A stretch of DNA of 64,000 bases. Source: Nomia melanderi (lineage: Eukaryota; Arthropoda; Insecta; Hymenoptera; Halictidae). Each line of letters opens with the position of its first letter. Within the stretch, counting starts at the first letter, position 1. Position numbers and translations under genes: made by a program. Below the pieces are notes generated by a model. That model was not told the DNA's origin. It did not search any database and saw nothing but the letters and a program-made list of their open reading frames with translations. Location of the stretch: positions 31,715,160 through 31,779,159 of the forward strand of contig NC_134999.1 of NCBI RefSeq assembly GCF_051020985.1, in the 5' to 3' direction. Shown in pieces: positions 11,930 to 24,527 of the stretch.

Positions 11930-12590
11930 CTGTCTACCACTTGAGGCTAGGGGAGGAATGAATGTCTAAGTGGTTAGTTTTCATTTCTTCTCATCCCATT
12001 CTCGATACCGATTTGTTATTCGTCAATACTGTTGCATATAACAAATCAAAACCATATATAAAGCACACAAGAGACTTTTCTTGTGAACTACGTACTCTTC
12101 ATTGCTAAAGATACGTATCCTAGAAGGAATGCAGGTCTGAGTAATCACTTTTCATCTCATTTTCTTACCATTTATTACCTCACTTACTATACTAACTTGC
12201 TATTCAAAATAATTACACGTAAACTATAAAAACTATAAACAAATCAAAAGACTCCTCGTGTAAGTGCCCACTCCTCATTGCTTAGAACTTAGGTCCCAGA
12301 AGGAACATAGGTCTAAGTGACCAGTTTTCATCTTACTTTCTTACCTTTCCTTATCTCACTTTCAATACTAACTTGTTATTCGTCGAAATAATCACACATA
12401 AACAATAAAAACTAAACAACATCAAGAGACTCCTCGTGTAAGTGCCTACTCCTCATTGCTCAGGACTTAAATCCCAGAAGGAATGCAGGTGTAAGTGATC
12501 AGTTTTCACGTTTTCTCATCACAGCCTCGATACATATTTCCTATTCATCAGCGCCGTTACGTGTAACTAATTAAAATTATCATCAAGGCA
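11930..12590 (+). repeat. Tandem array, about 4 units of 170-178 bp
   Basis: Units anchored on GAAGGAATGCAGGTCTGAG start at 11953, 12123, 12299 and 12477 (spacings 170, 176, 178). The second to fourth share ACTCCTCGTGTAAGTGCC-type linkers; the first is the most diverged. The array ends at the GC island that begins near 12600. Confidence 0.9.
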
Positions 12591-13544
12591 CGTTAGAGAG
12601 AGAACCGTCTTGCCGCTGTGTTGTTCCGCTAGCCATCAAGCGGCAGACGGACTACACGGGAAACGTTGCCCGGGACACCGTGTCTCTTCTAGGAGCCTGT
12701 CTAATGGGAGGTGCACAAACTACGTAATTACTCGTGATTACAGGCCAGCCAGACCTCCTCCGTGGAGGAAGGACGCTCCACGCCGGTAGTTAAGCCGCCT
12801 TTTCCATCCGCGGACCGTAATTACCGGCAAGGTGCAAACTCGGAAAATTTTTCTCGTTCCCCGCGCTCCGCGTAATGCCCGGTTACGTGGGCCTGGGTCG
12901 ATTTAATGGGACGTCCCGATGGAATACAGTGTTTCCCGCGTCGCGCGACACACGGGTGGGATTGACTGGTTGAAAAACGCGTGATGGACAGGTTGTTTGT
13001 GGGGCTGGGCTTAATGAAATTGGAGAATGCTTTTTGGTGGTGTTATTAAAGGTGTGGTTTCGGGACGGTTGATTCGTTAGTATTATTTTGTCACGCTGGC
13101 GTATCTTTATTTTTAGAGTATTTTGTTCTTGAGAGTCATTGGCTTGTAGAGATGACTACCAAATGTTAGGAGAGTAGATTCTACGTTTATAGAATTAAGG
13201 AAGTTGCTTGAAGTAGAGATTTCTTATTTTACTGAGTTCTAGTCTGTAATAATAATAATATAGTTACTAGTAGAAGAAAACAAATAATCTAAAATAATAA
13301 TCTAAACAATTCATGGAGTTTCATGAAAATTCTGATAACACTAAACTTCATCTCTACAATATTCATTTAACGAACGTTTATTCTACACTTTATTCTACTG
13401 TTCCTAGAAAACTAAATGTTCTTCTATATAAATCACGAAAATTGTAGCTTCAAAATCAGAGTATTGCAATGAGTATTTGAAAATCGACTTGAACTATTAC
13501 TAAATAACATTTAGAAAATTCAACACCTAATGTAATACCTAGTG
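12591..13544. other. GC island 12600-12970 between tandem array and G/T arm
   Basis: The tandem array forms the left arm. The right arm at 12970-13240 is strongly G/T-rich. From 13260 the strand bias flips to C/A, entering the left arm of the next island. Confidence 0.6.
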
Positions 13545-13778
13545 TTAACCCATTGCCGCACAGTTTCAGTTTTAAAATGGCGCCCTGAAACGCAGTTTTT
13601 CTTCATCGTTCGTTTTGACTTGTTCAGGTCGTGAAAAATCGTACACAAAATCAGCCTACATGTTATCGAGACTGTTATGTCATTTTTTTCAATGGATTAC
13701 CGAAGAATAAACAAATAAATGTATTAGTAAAGTCCGTAAAATGGACGGCTATAGTGATCGTTTGCGGCAATGGATCAA
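13545..13778. mobile_element. TTAA MITE
   Basis: The left end is TTAACCCATTGCCGCACAG. The right end reversed is TTGATCCATTGCCGCAAACG, so the outer TTAA has become TTGA. Length 234 bp. The subterminal AATGGCGCCC and ends beginning CCC after TTAA resemble piggyBac-type termini. Confidence 0.78.
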
Positions 13779-14930
13779 CACACTCGAAGTACTAAACAAA
13801 ATTCAAGAAATAATCGCTGCATAAAAGTGATCGGTTTCATCGCCAACAGGTAAACAGATCGAAGAACCAAACAGGAGCTCCTGTAGCCGAGCTAACCGCC
13901 ATGCATACCTGCGCGTCAGACTGCTTCCCGCCGCCGCTGCGGCAAGTAGAAGCCGAGCTGGCCGGCCGGCGAACGAAACCGAGCGAAACCGTAAACCGAA
14001 TCGCGATGCAAATGAACGTAATCGTCGGACCATTCCGAGAAAAATAAGTTTTACGATCGGCGCGAGATCGATCGGCCGTTCGGTCAATAAAACGAGAAAC
14101 CCTCCGGTCCCGGGGCGCATGCGCTTGCCGGTTCGTTTCCAGTGGGCGTACTTGAGCGCGCGAAATCGATCGCTAAGATATTATGCAAAATGCGTGCGAG
14201 AGGAGCGGGAAAAAAGGGCGATCCCTTGATACCGCGGTTGTTTGCCCAATTAAACGTATCCGGGGATCGTTTAGGGAACGGTAAACCGTGGCGCAAAATG
14301 CACGGCAGGTGAGGCGAAACGTGCGACGAACGGGGAGAGGGAGAGGCGAAAAAAAGAAGGGCCCGGAACGGGGCGTCATGACACGTGTGCCGTGACACGG
14401 GGATTTTTATGGTGTCACCTTTCCGTTTTCCAGCCCGAATCGCTTAGCCGTGCGCAGCCAGTGTCGTAAAAGGGGGGGGAAAAAACGCGGCCGGGATTTA
14501 TACACCCTGATTTTGTTCTGGTCCCGTAAATATGCAACGTTATGACGCGATTTTATGGTGGATGGTGATACACCTTGGCTCCATGAATTTTCTATGGCGC
14601 TTTTTAAGGGTTGCACGGCTCGATATACGTTTGTCCTTTGTTTCTCGCGCGGTTTTAATGCTGGCAGGAGAGATTGTGTTTGTTCGAATGCGCGGAGCAC
14701 GTACGATGCTAGTGGTTGAATCGGACAAATTTATTTTAATGGTTAATTTTAGTGGAAGAGTTATGGCGGGGACAGGGAACTTGATTTTGGGAGGATTGAA
14801 TCTTTGATCAGAGGGTTTGCGTGTCTGCGTAGTTTTTGTGGAGAAACTAGATGGAGATGGGACTAACTTGGGTCTAACTTAATTCTGTTGCTTAATTTGG
14901 AAGGTAATTATTTCAATACGACCAGGACAA
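13779..14930. other. GC island 13850-14520 with strong arms
   Basis: Hand counts: 13321-13380 (left) has 12 C and 4 G; 14761-14820 (right) has 6 C and 22 G. The island contains octamer-like TTATGCAAAA at 14181-14190. Overlapping ORFs on both strands are uncalled. Confidence 0.65.
14472..14479 (+). repeat. G8 homopolymer followed by A-run
   Basis: Eight consecutive G are followed directly by six A in a GC island; a likely site of length variation or assembly error. Confidence 0.9.
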
Positions 14931-16266
14931 AATTTGTAATTATTCCCTTCCCAAGGTATAAATAAGATAACCGTCTAATTTTTATCTAATCTTCAAAATT
15001 GTAGGCAATAGGACCGTAAATCGGATTACACTTCTAAATCCAATTATTTAAAACAATTACGTCAATGAAAAAAACCTATCTGCTAAGAAGAACAGTTTAA
15101 ACTATCAATTGCTAATTAACAATCTTCAAAGGAGCTCGTTCCAACTTCAAAAAGTTCCAAAAAGTCAAGATCAACTTCGTTTTCTTACGACTATATTCGA
15201 AAAACTAATTTCCTGCTGTTCCACATTGAATACACATTAAGATCAATTATCCTTATTCCAAAGATACGTTTCAAATGGAAAATTCGTGGACTCTGTTTCA
15301 CGATTAACCAGCATAATGGCTGGCAGCACAATGGCGCGGAGGGAGTTTAAACGCGTCAGATCCTTACGATTGGAGCAGTCAGCTCCTTCCTGTCCAACGA
15401 GATTACCTAAATCCTCTTAGAGGTTCCTAATTCGATTCTCCGTGAATTTCAATGATTTATCACAGCGCGACGATCGAGAGCGTTTCCGTCCGCCGATTCC
15501 GACCGATCGATTGTTCGTCCGTTCCCGTGTTATATGCATCTACATAGTTTCTCATTAATTTCGTCGGGTAGGTCGGCATTTAACGCCGTGTCTATCTATA
15601 ATCCGATCTGCATGTAATATTCACACCGTCATTAATATACAATATATCATCGGCTGATTATCGGAGCCGCGCCGGTCGTTGTCGCTTCCTTCGACGTGCC
15701 ATTTGAATAACAATATTCGGGCATTAGACGGCTCACCTTTTGTGCTCGGCTAACGAACTCTTATGGAAATTCGGATCCATTATGACGCGTCACAATATTG
15801 AGGAGATTTAACGATTCATTTAACCGACTTAAAGCCCGCCATGCGAACAGCGACGTCGCTCCTGTCACTGCGGGATCAACGGCGGGTTTATGGGAAATAC
15901 TGGCTTGATAATGTGATAAAAGATTTGGTGGGAGTCTCATAAAATTCCCAAGAATATTTCTCTTTTATTACACGTTGCTTATTGGGTGCCAGGGAATCGT
16001 TGATTTTTATCTTCGCCATTTCTTCTTGTACGTTTTACGTGACTTAGAAATGGAACATTGAGAATTATATCGTATATATTCGCGAGCTATGGAGGTAATG
16101 TTGGAGGTATTAAGGTAATGAATTTTTAAATTAATTTCAATATAGAAGAGTTTCTGTAAACGTATATAAGATTTATTGTCGTGTCGCGAACACTTTTGTC
16201 TCCGCGTTCTCTAAAACCTAACAGAAAACTAAGTAATAAAAACTGTAGAACATTAACATTAATATC
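14931..16266. other. GC island 15300-15880 with arms
   Basis: The left arm at 14940-15290 is C/A-rich and the right arm at 15890-16120 is G/T-rich. No ORF above 60 codons occurs here at all. Confidence 0.6.
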
Positions 16267-16498
16267 TTAAGACGTTAAGCGCCACGAAAATCTTCACCGC
16301 TTTGCCATAGAGTTATTCTTTAGTAGAAAACAAAAGCAGAAACAATGATTAATTATTTAGCCTTACAATCTTTGCATTACACTATTATCAGCTTAATCAC
16401 ATTATTAAACATTTTCATTCGACATCGATTATCTTGTATGTTACGATTGCTTTCAAGTAATTCAAGTGATTTCCAAGTAACGGCGCTTAATTTTTACC
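16267..16498 (+). mobile_element. TTAA MITE, family A, right end degraded
   Basis: The left end is TTAAGACGTTAAGCGCCACG. The right end still shows GGCGCTTAA, but the outer TTAA is lost. The interior aligns along its whole length with 3265-3482, roughly 70% similar by eye. The 73-codon ORF at 16345-16566 lies mostly inside the element and is not a gene. Confidence 0.75.
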
Positions 16499-17510
16499 GA
16501 AAAATTTCAAAGCCAAATGAACGTAATTCCTACACTAAAAAGAAACCAGAGCTAGTAAGTACATAATGTTAATCCTTCCATTCATTGTCTTCTCTATACT
16601 AAAAGACGGAATATTTCCAAGAACTTTTACAGCCGCACGTTCGATTATTTATAACATCCGAGTAATCAGTGTACAGAATCACGTGTACGGCACACGAAAC
16701 ATTACAGATGGCACGACCTCCTTTCCCGACGTGGCGTCCGTTCCCCGTTTCACTCCGGGCAGATAAAATGGCTCCCCCGAGACACCGCGAATCCGACAAA
16801 GGGGCACCCGAAAAGGTTGAAACCTTAATTTATATGCGATTTCGCGGTCGTCCGCATTCTCACAAGACCCCGGGAGGAGACCTTCCACCGTACAGGGAAC
16901 TGATTCCGATGCAGCTATTTCGTCGCTGCTCTAGGAGGACCCGGGGCCCGATCGACTTTTTTTCTGGGTCCGTGCCAGTACGCCTCCGATGCTAATAGAC
17001 CTCGATTTCTGGATTATTTTGCTACGTTCGACGAAAAAATAAGAGAACGGTGACCCACGATAGAGAGATATGCCTCGAGCCACCCGGATCGAGGGCGGAA
17101 TACCAGGAAGGCAGATGTCGGAACTCTATGTGTCCTCTGTCTAGGATTTACGTCCTACGCACCATTTTGTTCTAGGACCTCGCGATCGATATTTGTATAT
17201 TTTTCTTCTCCTTTCGGTTTCTCAACCAGGAAATAAATCAACTCCTCGGACCTCCGTTTTTAGAGCGAGAAATTTCCATATTTCTGAATTTGTTAGGCGA
17301 TTCCAAGTGAAATGATATATTGCGTGCTTCTTATTCTATAATATATAAGCGAATGGTAGATACATTTTATAAACTCAGATTTCGTTAGATTCGGGCGTTA
17401 TCGACGTGACAGTTAAATGATGAATTATTAAATAACAAGTTTCTTTAATTTATAATAGCGAAGATACTAATTTCGCGATTGCGATTCGATCCACTAAATA
17501 GATCCTATCA
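16499..17510. other. GC island 16690-17120
   Basis: The 108-codon + frame 16669-16995 contains ATG GCA CGA and is Pro/Arg-rich without recognisable domain; two minus frames overlap it. The right arm is not clearly skewed. Confidence 0.45.
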
Positions 17511-18617
17511 AATTCAATGCTCTTCATTTTCTTTAACATCAAACACAACAAATTTACATAATCAAATATCCGCATCTCCAGGCTCAGTTTTATCGAAGAA
17601 TCTCGCTTAATTACTAAACAGCAGAAAAAACGGCGCTCTAACGATTACGCTTGAAAAAAGCCGCGTTGTTCGATGATCGAATTCTCAATAGCTTCATTAC
17701 CGTCTCGCAATCGTCGTACGGGATCTATCGTTCGAAGCCGAACGATAAAAAGCGCATTGTATCGCCGAGACGTTAAAGACTGCTGTATCGAGGAAGCCGG
17801 CGTCCGTTGTCAGACGTTTCCGATAAGCTGATAGTCGAGGCTGTTGGTCAAGCTGTTCGGTGATTGCGTGGAAGCTGCATAGAAAACTCGTGGCGGAGAT
17901 CAAGGTGGGCCATGGTTCAGCTGACTCATAACAGGTGAACACGCGTGTCTTCGATCAGACTGAGCTACAAGCTGCCAACGTGAATTGCGTTGGAATTGAC
18001 CGATTACCAAGCGAACGGCTCGCGTGTCGCGCTCCTCCTCTCGCGGACAATTATTCCCCGACGCGTTTAACGAGCGGACGACGTCTCGAAGATGTAAGAG
18101 GACGGCTCGATGCCAGAATGGCACGTGGAAGCGTGAACGATAATCCCGCGGCGCACGGAGAACGTTCGAGCGGTTAACACTTGGGGGTTTAATTCCCTTC
18201 GAGCCGTTCGAGGCCTGCGCTTTTTAAATTGCTCGCGCTCTGTATGCAGGAATGTAATAAAACGGATTCCAAATGCATTTGCGCTCATTGTATTGGCTCG
18301 AGAATGCTCGAGCAATTATACCGGTGAACCTCATCGTTTAATCTTCCCTTTCTTCTAAGGCGTTTTGTTTCAGGATGGTTTGATGAGGCTCGGCTGTTGC
18401 CACGTGCCTAAGCTCAGATGGAGATGGAGGACGTTAACACTTTCCGAGAGTGAATTTGTTGTAAGAAAATTATTGGCTGCAACTTTGTGACTATTAGTGT
18501 CTTTGGTTTAGTTCTTCTTCGTAGGAGTTATCAATGAACTGTTTGTTACGTTAATAGAATATAATAAAGTCTGTAGAAATTTGAATAATAGTATGTATAT
18601 AGAGAATGTTATTAAGT
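17511..18617. other. Island 17690-18320 with arms
   Basis: The left arm at 17520-17690 is C/A-rich (TTTAACATCAAACACAAC). The right arm at 18360-18520 is G/T-rich (GATGGAGATGGAGG). Short overlapping ORFs only. Confidence 0.55.
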
Positions 18618-18912
18618 TTAACCTCTTGGCTATTGTTAGCGCATAAAGGCACTTTAAACATTTGCTTTCGGTGTACTGTTCGCGCCCATAGGCAGCTGTG
18701 AAGTGTTATCGACAACAATTGCAACAAAGCTCGCTTAGATCTGACGTAAATGAATTCTAATTCAGCAATTACATCCTCCGTTAGTCGTATATTGTACAAA
18801 TGTGATTATTTCAGATTAGTGTAATTTACTTCAATTCAGTGTTTTCATGGTTTCAATACAGTTTCGTAGAAATACGCGTTGTCGCAAAATTCTGCCGTAG
18901 CCAAATGGTTAA
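18618..18912 (+). mobile_element. TTAA MITE, family B
   Basis: This 295-bp element has ends TTAACCTCTTGGCTATTG and, from the right, TTAACCATTTGGCTACGG. It is homologous over its length to 37535-37804, including GCTCGCTTAGATCTGA near the middle and CGTAGAAATACGCGTTG near the right end. The minus ORF at 18551-18799 is within it and is not a gene. Confidence 0.8.
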
Positions 18913-20600
18913 TTGACACTGTAGTTAAGCCTAACAATTAAATGTGAAGTCGAGGAAATGAATGGTTATAAAAACTAAATTAAAATTTCAGTTAAAATTA
19001 AAGTGTCAGTTTGTTGAAAAAATGTTGCTGTTCTTATGTAACGTACGGGCAGAAAGTTCGGTTGCAAAATGTCGAGGAAATTGATAAACGAGTCACAGAA
19101 GGCACCCCATAGAGCCCGAGGTTTTCGTTTTCTTGAAGCGTGCACATTGTGCCCGCGAGTTACCAATGCAGCATGACTAGCGACGAACCCCTCGTAATGC
19201 AGGTTAATCGATGCACCGACCCGTGTAAAACACCGGCAGGATAGGCCGCGGCATGCAGTAGACGCAATGAAATGCAGTCGACGGAGAATTTCTTATGTAA
19301 CCGCTTCCCCTGCGCTCCGCCGTCCTCATACTTTCCGTTTCCGAGTTGGCGCGATTCCAGTGGCGCCGCATAATTTCCCTTTGTCGTACGAAACTGTGCC
19401 TCGTGCCGACTTTGATAGAATCTTTTTATATTCTTCTTACGCAATCCTCTTTTGCAATTCATTCGAACATTTTCTCCTTTTCCAAATGATCAACTCTCGG
19501 ATCTCCGATAAAATCGATTATTACATTCGATTGAATCTGTATAATTCTCTGTATTAACATAAGTATTTTTGTAAAATTACAAAATCGAACGGTAAACTTT
19601 TTCATTATGGAAACCAGTAGTTCGATTCCTATATTGCAGCGTTAAATAACTGTTCTCCATGCATTTGGGAATCGATTGAAAGGTGAAAAGCAAATTCTAT
19701 AAATCTCGCGTGATGATATGCAAACTTCTCGCGTGAATTAATTTTTCCGCGCAGATGCGGAGCACGGTGAAAAGATCATTAGAAACCACGGCGTACGGTG
19801 GTCCCTGGCGCAGTCATTCGAAAAACCCTGCTCATGAATTTTAATATTTCACCGAAGCAACCCTTTTTTCCACGGAACGGTCATTAGCCCGATTCAACGA
19901 AACTCGACGATCACGATGCCATTATAATTTTCGCGCATTTTAATGCGTTCCCCGGCGAAGCGAAGGGGGAGAGGGCTAAATACGGCTGGCCCTGTGCCCT
20001 TTTTAGGCCAGATGCCTTCCTCCTGCAACCGTATCGTAATGACTCGCGAAAAAAATGTGTAAGAAGGGCGCAACCCGTTCTGTTGACGTTTATTGTGTCT
20101 AAACGGCCGAAATGGCGGTATTAAAATTTCCTCGGCCGTCCATTCTCTTCCTCCCCATGCGGATGGGGTTTATTAGCGCAAGTCACCGCGGGAAGACACC
20201 GATACTCGGATAAGATAGGGGGTGAGAAAGGGAAAAAGGAGCCTGGAGGATGCGATGGTCGCGCGTTCAACGATCAACCTTTTTTTTCTCTCTTACGTAT
20301 TGATTGATGGCTTGTAAAAGGGTTCCCGGTATTTTGTTCGATGTTTAGTCATGCAGAATACTGACGAGGACAATGTCTCGTTCGCATACGGCTTTTCCCC
20401 TGGAGCAGTAAAAGTTCCTTCGAGACACGAATGTGAAACGGTTACAGGATCGTTGAAAGTTTAGACTGCTTTGTCGAGGCGGTTGTTAAGAGGGGATGAA
20501 GCAAATTTCACCGGTTGTTCTTTATTCGTACTGAATGTTATTGGGGTGTACAATGTGTTTTTAATGTACGAACGGCATAACGGGTGTAAATCAATGATTA
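18913..20600. other. Islands near 19080-19400 and 19740-20260
   Basis: The 96-100 codon frames at 19160-19557 overlap on opposite strands and are uncalled. The second island has a G/T-rich right arm at 20280-20600. GATAAGATAGGGG at 20210 is a GATA-type site. Confidence 0.5.
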
Positions 20601-22090
20601 GAGAATAGCAAGAGGTCTGTGCGAATGCACAATTAATTTTATGGGCTGGTACTATAAAAAGGTACCATCTTTCACGTCTATTATTTCATATTTTTCACTT
20701 GAATATTATATAGATCAGTCAGTGTACCAACATACTTCATGTTAATAATCCGAAATTTTCTTATACGAAGCTGATAAATGCGATAATCTGCTTATCGTTT
20801 CTTTCCTAATACTTCTGTTATCGTATTCAGAAAAGATTCTAAGACCTCGTTATGCAAATCGAACGACCCTTGTTTCGTTATAACAAGCTCCCATGCATCA
20901 CGAATGAAAGCTCAATAAAATGGAACAGGATGTTTTAGCGCACTCTCCCCACTGGCATGAATATCGCGATCATTATACTCTAAACGAATTCGACAGCTCC
21001 GAAGAAATGTATTTTATTCTATTCTTATTCGAATAACGTCTATTCTATTTTCATCCATATAATATTTCATATATCGATCCACTAAACAAAGCTCGTACAC
21101 ATAAGACTTTATAATTCCGCCGTATCGAATCAAGCGGTGACCAAGAGTCATTTCTCCGGTAAAGGGTTAAGTATCCAGTACGCCCACGATAAATCTAGGG
21201 GTAGTTTCGCCGTGGCCGCGGAGAATGGACACGTCAGGCCAGGAATCAGGCACCGACACGAACGATCCCTGATTCACGGCGGCGTCAAAACGCGACGTAA
21301 ATCCACCCCCTGTCCCGGCGGCCGCCTGTCCCCTGCCCCTCGGCTTCCATAAATTGGCCTTTAACAAAGCTCGTCCTTGGTATGCATAAAGAGGCGAGGA
21401 GGCCCCGTGCTCACCTGCCGACAAAAACGAGAGCGAAGCTCGGCCATAATTTAATAACCGATTCGGCCTTTAGTTTTGAGACGACCGCGAGAGTGGGAGC
21501 GAATAAGAGAGCGCCGGCGAGGCGAGTATAAAGCACCCGAAACTGGCTCATAAATAAGGCAGGCCGGAATTACAATAATCCGATCCAATTAAAGCGAGAA
21601 TTTATAGTCGCGTAGATTCGCCGGCCGCGCCACCCCCGCCACTTACCATTTGCATTTCGAATTTCGCGGGCATAATTTCGAATTTGCTTAATGGGGCCCG
21701 GTCGTCGTTGGATCACTCGCGTGATGGATTCCGTTTTCATTTATTCGTCGCCGGACGCCGTTTACTACGAGCCACCGGCTAAGAGAACAGAGAACGAGTG
21801 CACCGTTCCTCGATGCTTTGAAGAGGGCCGACGTCCATTATGAATTTCATACGGCGCCCTTTTGCTCCTATTGGCCAGAGGCTCGGTAACTTCAGTGTGA
21901 TACTTGCTGTAAGTTTCTTCTTTGGACGTTCTGGGCTTGGCTACTTTGGAGTAGACTCGATTATAGAGGTTTGCCAAGTGAATCTGCTCAGATTAGCAGA
22001 CATTGGTTTCTGTGAAATAATTGTAGCTGTTAGTAGATTCAGACAACAGTTTTACACTTACGCGGGTATTTCTTGAGAAATACTTTCAGT
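20601..22090. other. GC island 21120-21790 with arms
   Basis: The left arm at 20890-21110 is A/C-rich and the right arm at 21890-22080 is G/T-rich. A donor-like GCT|GTAAGTTT near 21910 follows 23 open codons from ATG 21840; a lone donor is not enough to call an exon. Confidence 0.5.
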
Positions 22091-23340
22091 TGATTCTATC
22101 TTGATACTTGTAAGTGTGAATTATATAATTACATAGTATCTACAAGAATCACAATATGAAAGATGTTCTAATAAGTACGCTAATTCTTATCAAACTCAAT
22201 TCTTCCGACATTATAAACCTGGTAATGATACTAAAGCGAATAACTGTAGAATACACCTATCTCGCATCTCCGAACAAAAACATTCTATTGATACCGAAAT
22301 CCAGCGAAACAAAAGACCGATTCCGAACACCATCGATCTCTCGACGTCCATCGAGCACAGTACCGCCATTACGTCGGACGGATCGAAACCAGATCTAACA
22401 ATCATCAAGCCAGAAGTGGCGGAGGCCGGTGCCAGATTCGTAGGGACCCTAAAATTTTCTGCTCGGGCATTAGCATAAATTACCGGCATCAAGGTGACCG
22501 GCCACGAAGCCCGTTATTCCGTTCGCGTAATCCTGATCGCTAATGTCATACATTCCGCCTCCGGAGGTGTTGGAAACGAGGCCGCAAGGTGGTCGGGCGC
22601 AACGATGGCGCGAGCCCCTCCGCGAGACGGCGCAACGGAGGAGGAGAAAGGCGAGAAAGGAGGATGGAGAAAAACAGCACCTTTAATCGGGATTCATTGG
22701 GGCACCGCCGATTCGTGTATTTTACTGTTAATGACGTCTAAACGATTGCGTCGTATACGATCCAGACGGATCCGCCGCGGCGGAACACCGGCGGGGCGTC
22801 GGAATCGAAAGAATATTCTCCGCCCGGGGTATCAATTTCGTCCTGTTGCACAGGTGCCGGCCGTTCCTCATTATAATTCCCTTAAATTAGTGCCGCACGG
22901 GATACCGCGGGACGCTTAATACTGACTCAGCTGGTTTCGATAATTATCGAGCGTGTCTCGTAATTTTCGTCTCGGGAGCGGGCTAACCTTACCGCGATTT
23001 AATCCCGGTACACAATCGACGGTAATCGGGACCGAATTGAAGCCGCCGCCGTTTCCCGGCGCTTTTAATGCCGCCGAAATGAATCGTGGGCATTACGAAA
23101 CGTACTCGCGAGAGATCGAGATCACCGCGACGGCTTCTGTTTGGGGTAGAAAGTGTTTCTCGATTATGGTTACTTCTTCTGCTGATCTTGCGTCACGCTT
23201 GCACTCCTGCGTTGTCGAGGACAGAAGTTCGGATTAAGTGATTTGGTAATTAGACTGATTCTCTTACTTATAGTTCTCTTTGCTTGTTTTCCTTAAGATT
23301 GATAGTCTGTTACTATATCTCTAGTCAACTGAAATTTGTG
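22091..23340. other. GC island 22280-23110 with arms
   Basis: The left arm at 22150-22280 is A/C-rich and the right arm at 23130-23330 G/T-rich. The 141-codon + frame at 22494-22919 is Arg/Gly-rich, as expected of CpG-rich sequence read at random. Confidence 0.55.
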
Positions 23341-24221
23341 AAATAAATATTTCATTTTAGTGGAATTTGAATACTTAACAGAACGTAATACTCTTTATTA
23401 TAGAAACACGCGATATGTAATGAAATATTCAAACTTGATTTCTTCGAACTTATTTCTACAAAACATAAGTTCTACATACAAAACTCACGCGGTCATTAAG
23501 TTATCATCTACAACTCCCATAATAATCTTCTCGACGCAATCTCATCTTCAATCACAGTCTCCTCGTTCGAAGTAACCATCTTAAATTTCACAGAGCCACA
23601 GTTCGACAGGGAACAGTGAATATTCCACGCTAGTCCCCGGTTACCGCGAGGATCCGCTCAATCCCGGTTTTTACCCCGCTCGCTGTCCCCCTGGATGAAC
23701 CATAAATCGTTCCGGCGTTTTTTGCCGGTCACGAAAACCGTGTACGAAAGTTGGCAAGACTATCAGATTTCACAACGGCGGTCTCATGAATTTTATTAAC
23801 CGGCCGGTGCGGGGTTAATAGCCGCGACGATACGCCGCGTCACACGCGCTCCCAGCGAAAGTGATCCGAGGGGGTCCGGTGCGTCGAACAATTCGAAGGA
23901 AAGCCGTGGCGGAACCGTGAAAAATTGCTCGCATGACTACGAACATTAACAGCGAATGGTTCGCGGCCCACGGGACTTTTTCGTTCTCCGGGTTTCGCCT
24001 TTTTTTCTCGTGGCCAAGCCTGTCCCCGTCGCTTGGCGAGGCCTCCAAAGGTTTCTGGGCCGATTGAGCCGTCAGCGAAAGCGCGATAATTCACCCGGAT
24101 GGCAACGGATACGCGATCATAGCCGATAGATCGGAATAAGGAAGGACCCGGGCACTCTCAGGAAACTTATCTTCATCTGGCTCGCTAGCTGCCGCACTTT
24201 TCGCGGCGTTTCCGTCAAGTA
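23341..24221. other. GC island 23580-24240 with C/A left arm
   Basis: The left arm at 23450-23580 is strongly C/A-rich. The right arm overlaps the possible minus-strand exon at 24222-24497 and is T/G-rich on the + strand. Confidence 0.5.
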
Positions 24222-24497
24222 TCATCGCTCAGGCTTCCGATCTCCTCGTTCGCTACGGTCCCAGATCGCCGGCCCCGATTGCTTTGGATTATCCTTGGCT
24301 TTACTCTTTGAAGGCATTACCCTATCTGATTGCGAACTGCTTGCCTGAACGAAGATACTTCCAGTTTCTTTCTTGGACTCCTCTGTGTTTGCCTGCAGAT
24401 CGGTTCCTTTGAATTGAGATGCTTCTGAGGTTTGTCGGGGAATTGGGAAGTCAGAGACGAGGATGGTATACATTACTTCGGCGTCTTTCAATGAACG
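24222..24497 (-). CDS. Candidate terminal exon, unrecognised Ser/Lys-rich peptide
   Basis: On the minus strand a pyrimidine-rich tract (GTTCTTCTTATTTTCC) leads to an AG at 24499-24498. An open frame of 91 codons in phase 0 follows and ends with TGA at 24222. The peptide is hydrophilic, rich in Ser, Lys, Gln and Glu, with charged blocks such as KSKAKD near the end; it looks like a disordered tail and carries no recognised domain. An internal GTAATG could act as a donor. No AATAAA signal was seen soon after the stop. The + strand here is T-rich, which lowers the chance of minus-strand stops, so the open frame alone is weak evidence. Confidence 0.33.
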   Translation of the reverse strand, partial: RSLKDAEVMYTILVSDFPIPRQTSEASQFKGTDLQANTEESKKETGSIFVQASSSQSDRVMPSKSKAKDNPKQSGPAIWDRSERGDRKPER

Positions 24498-24527
24498 CTT
24501 AGGTATGATGGAAAATAAGAAGAACAT

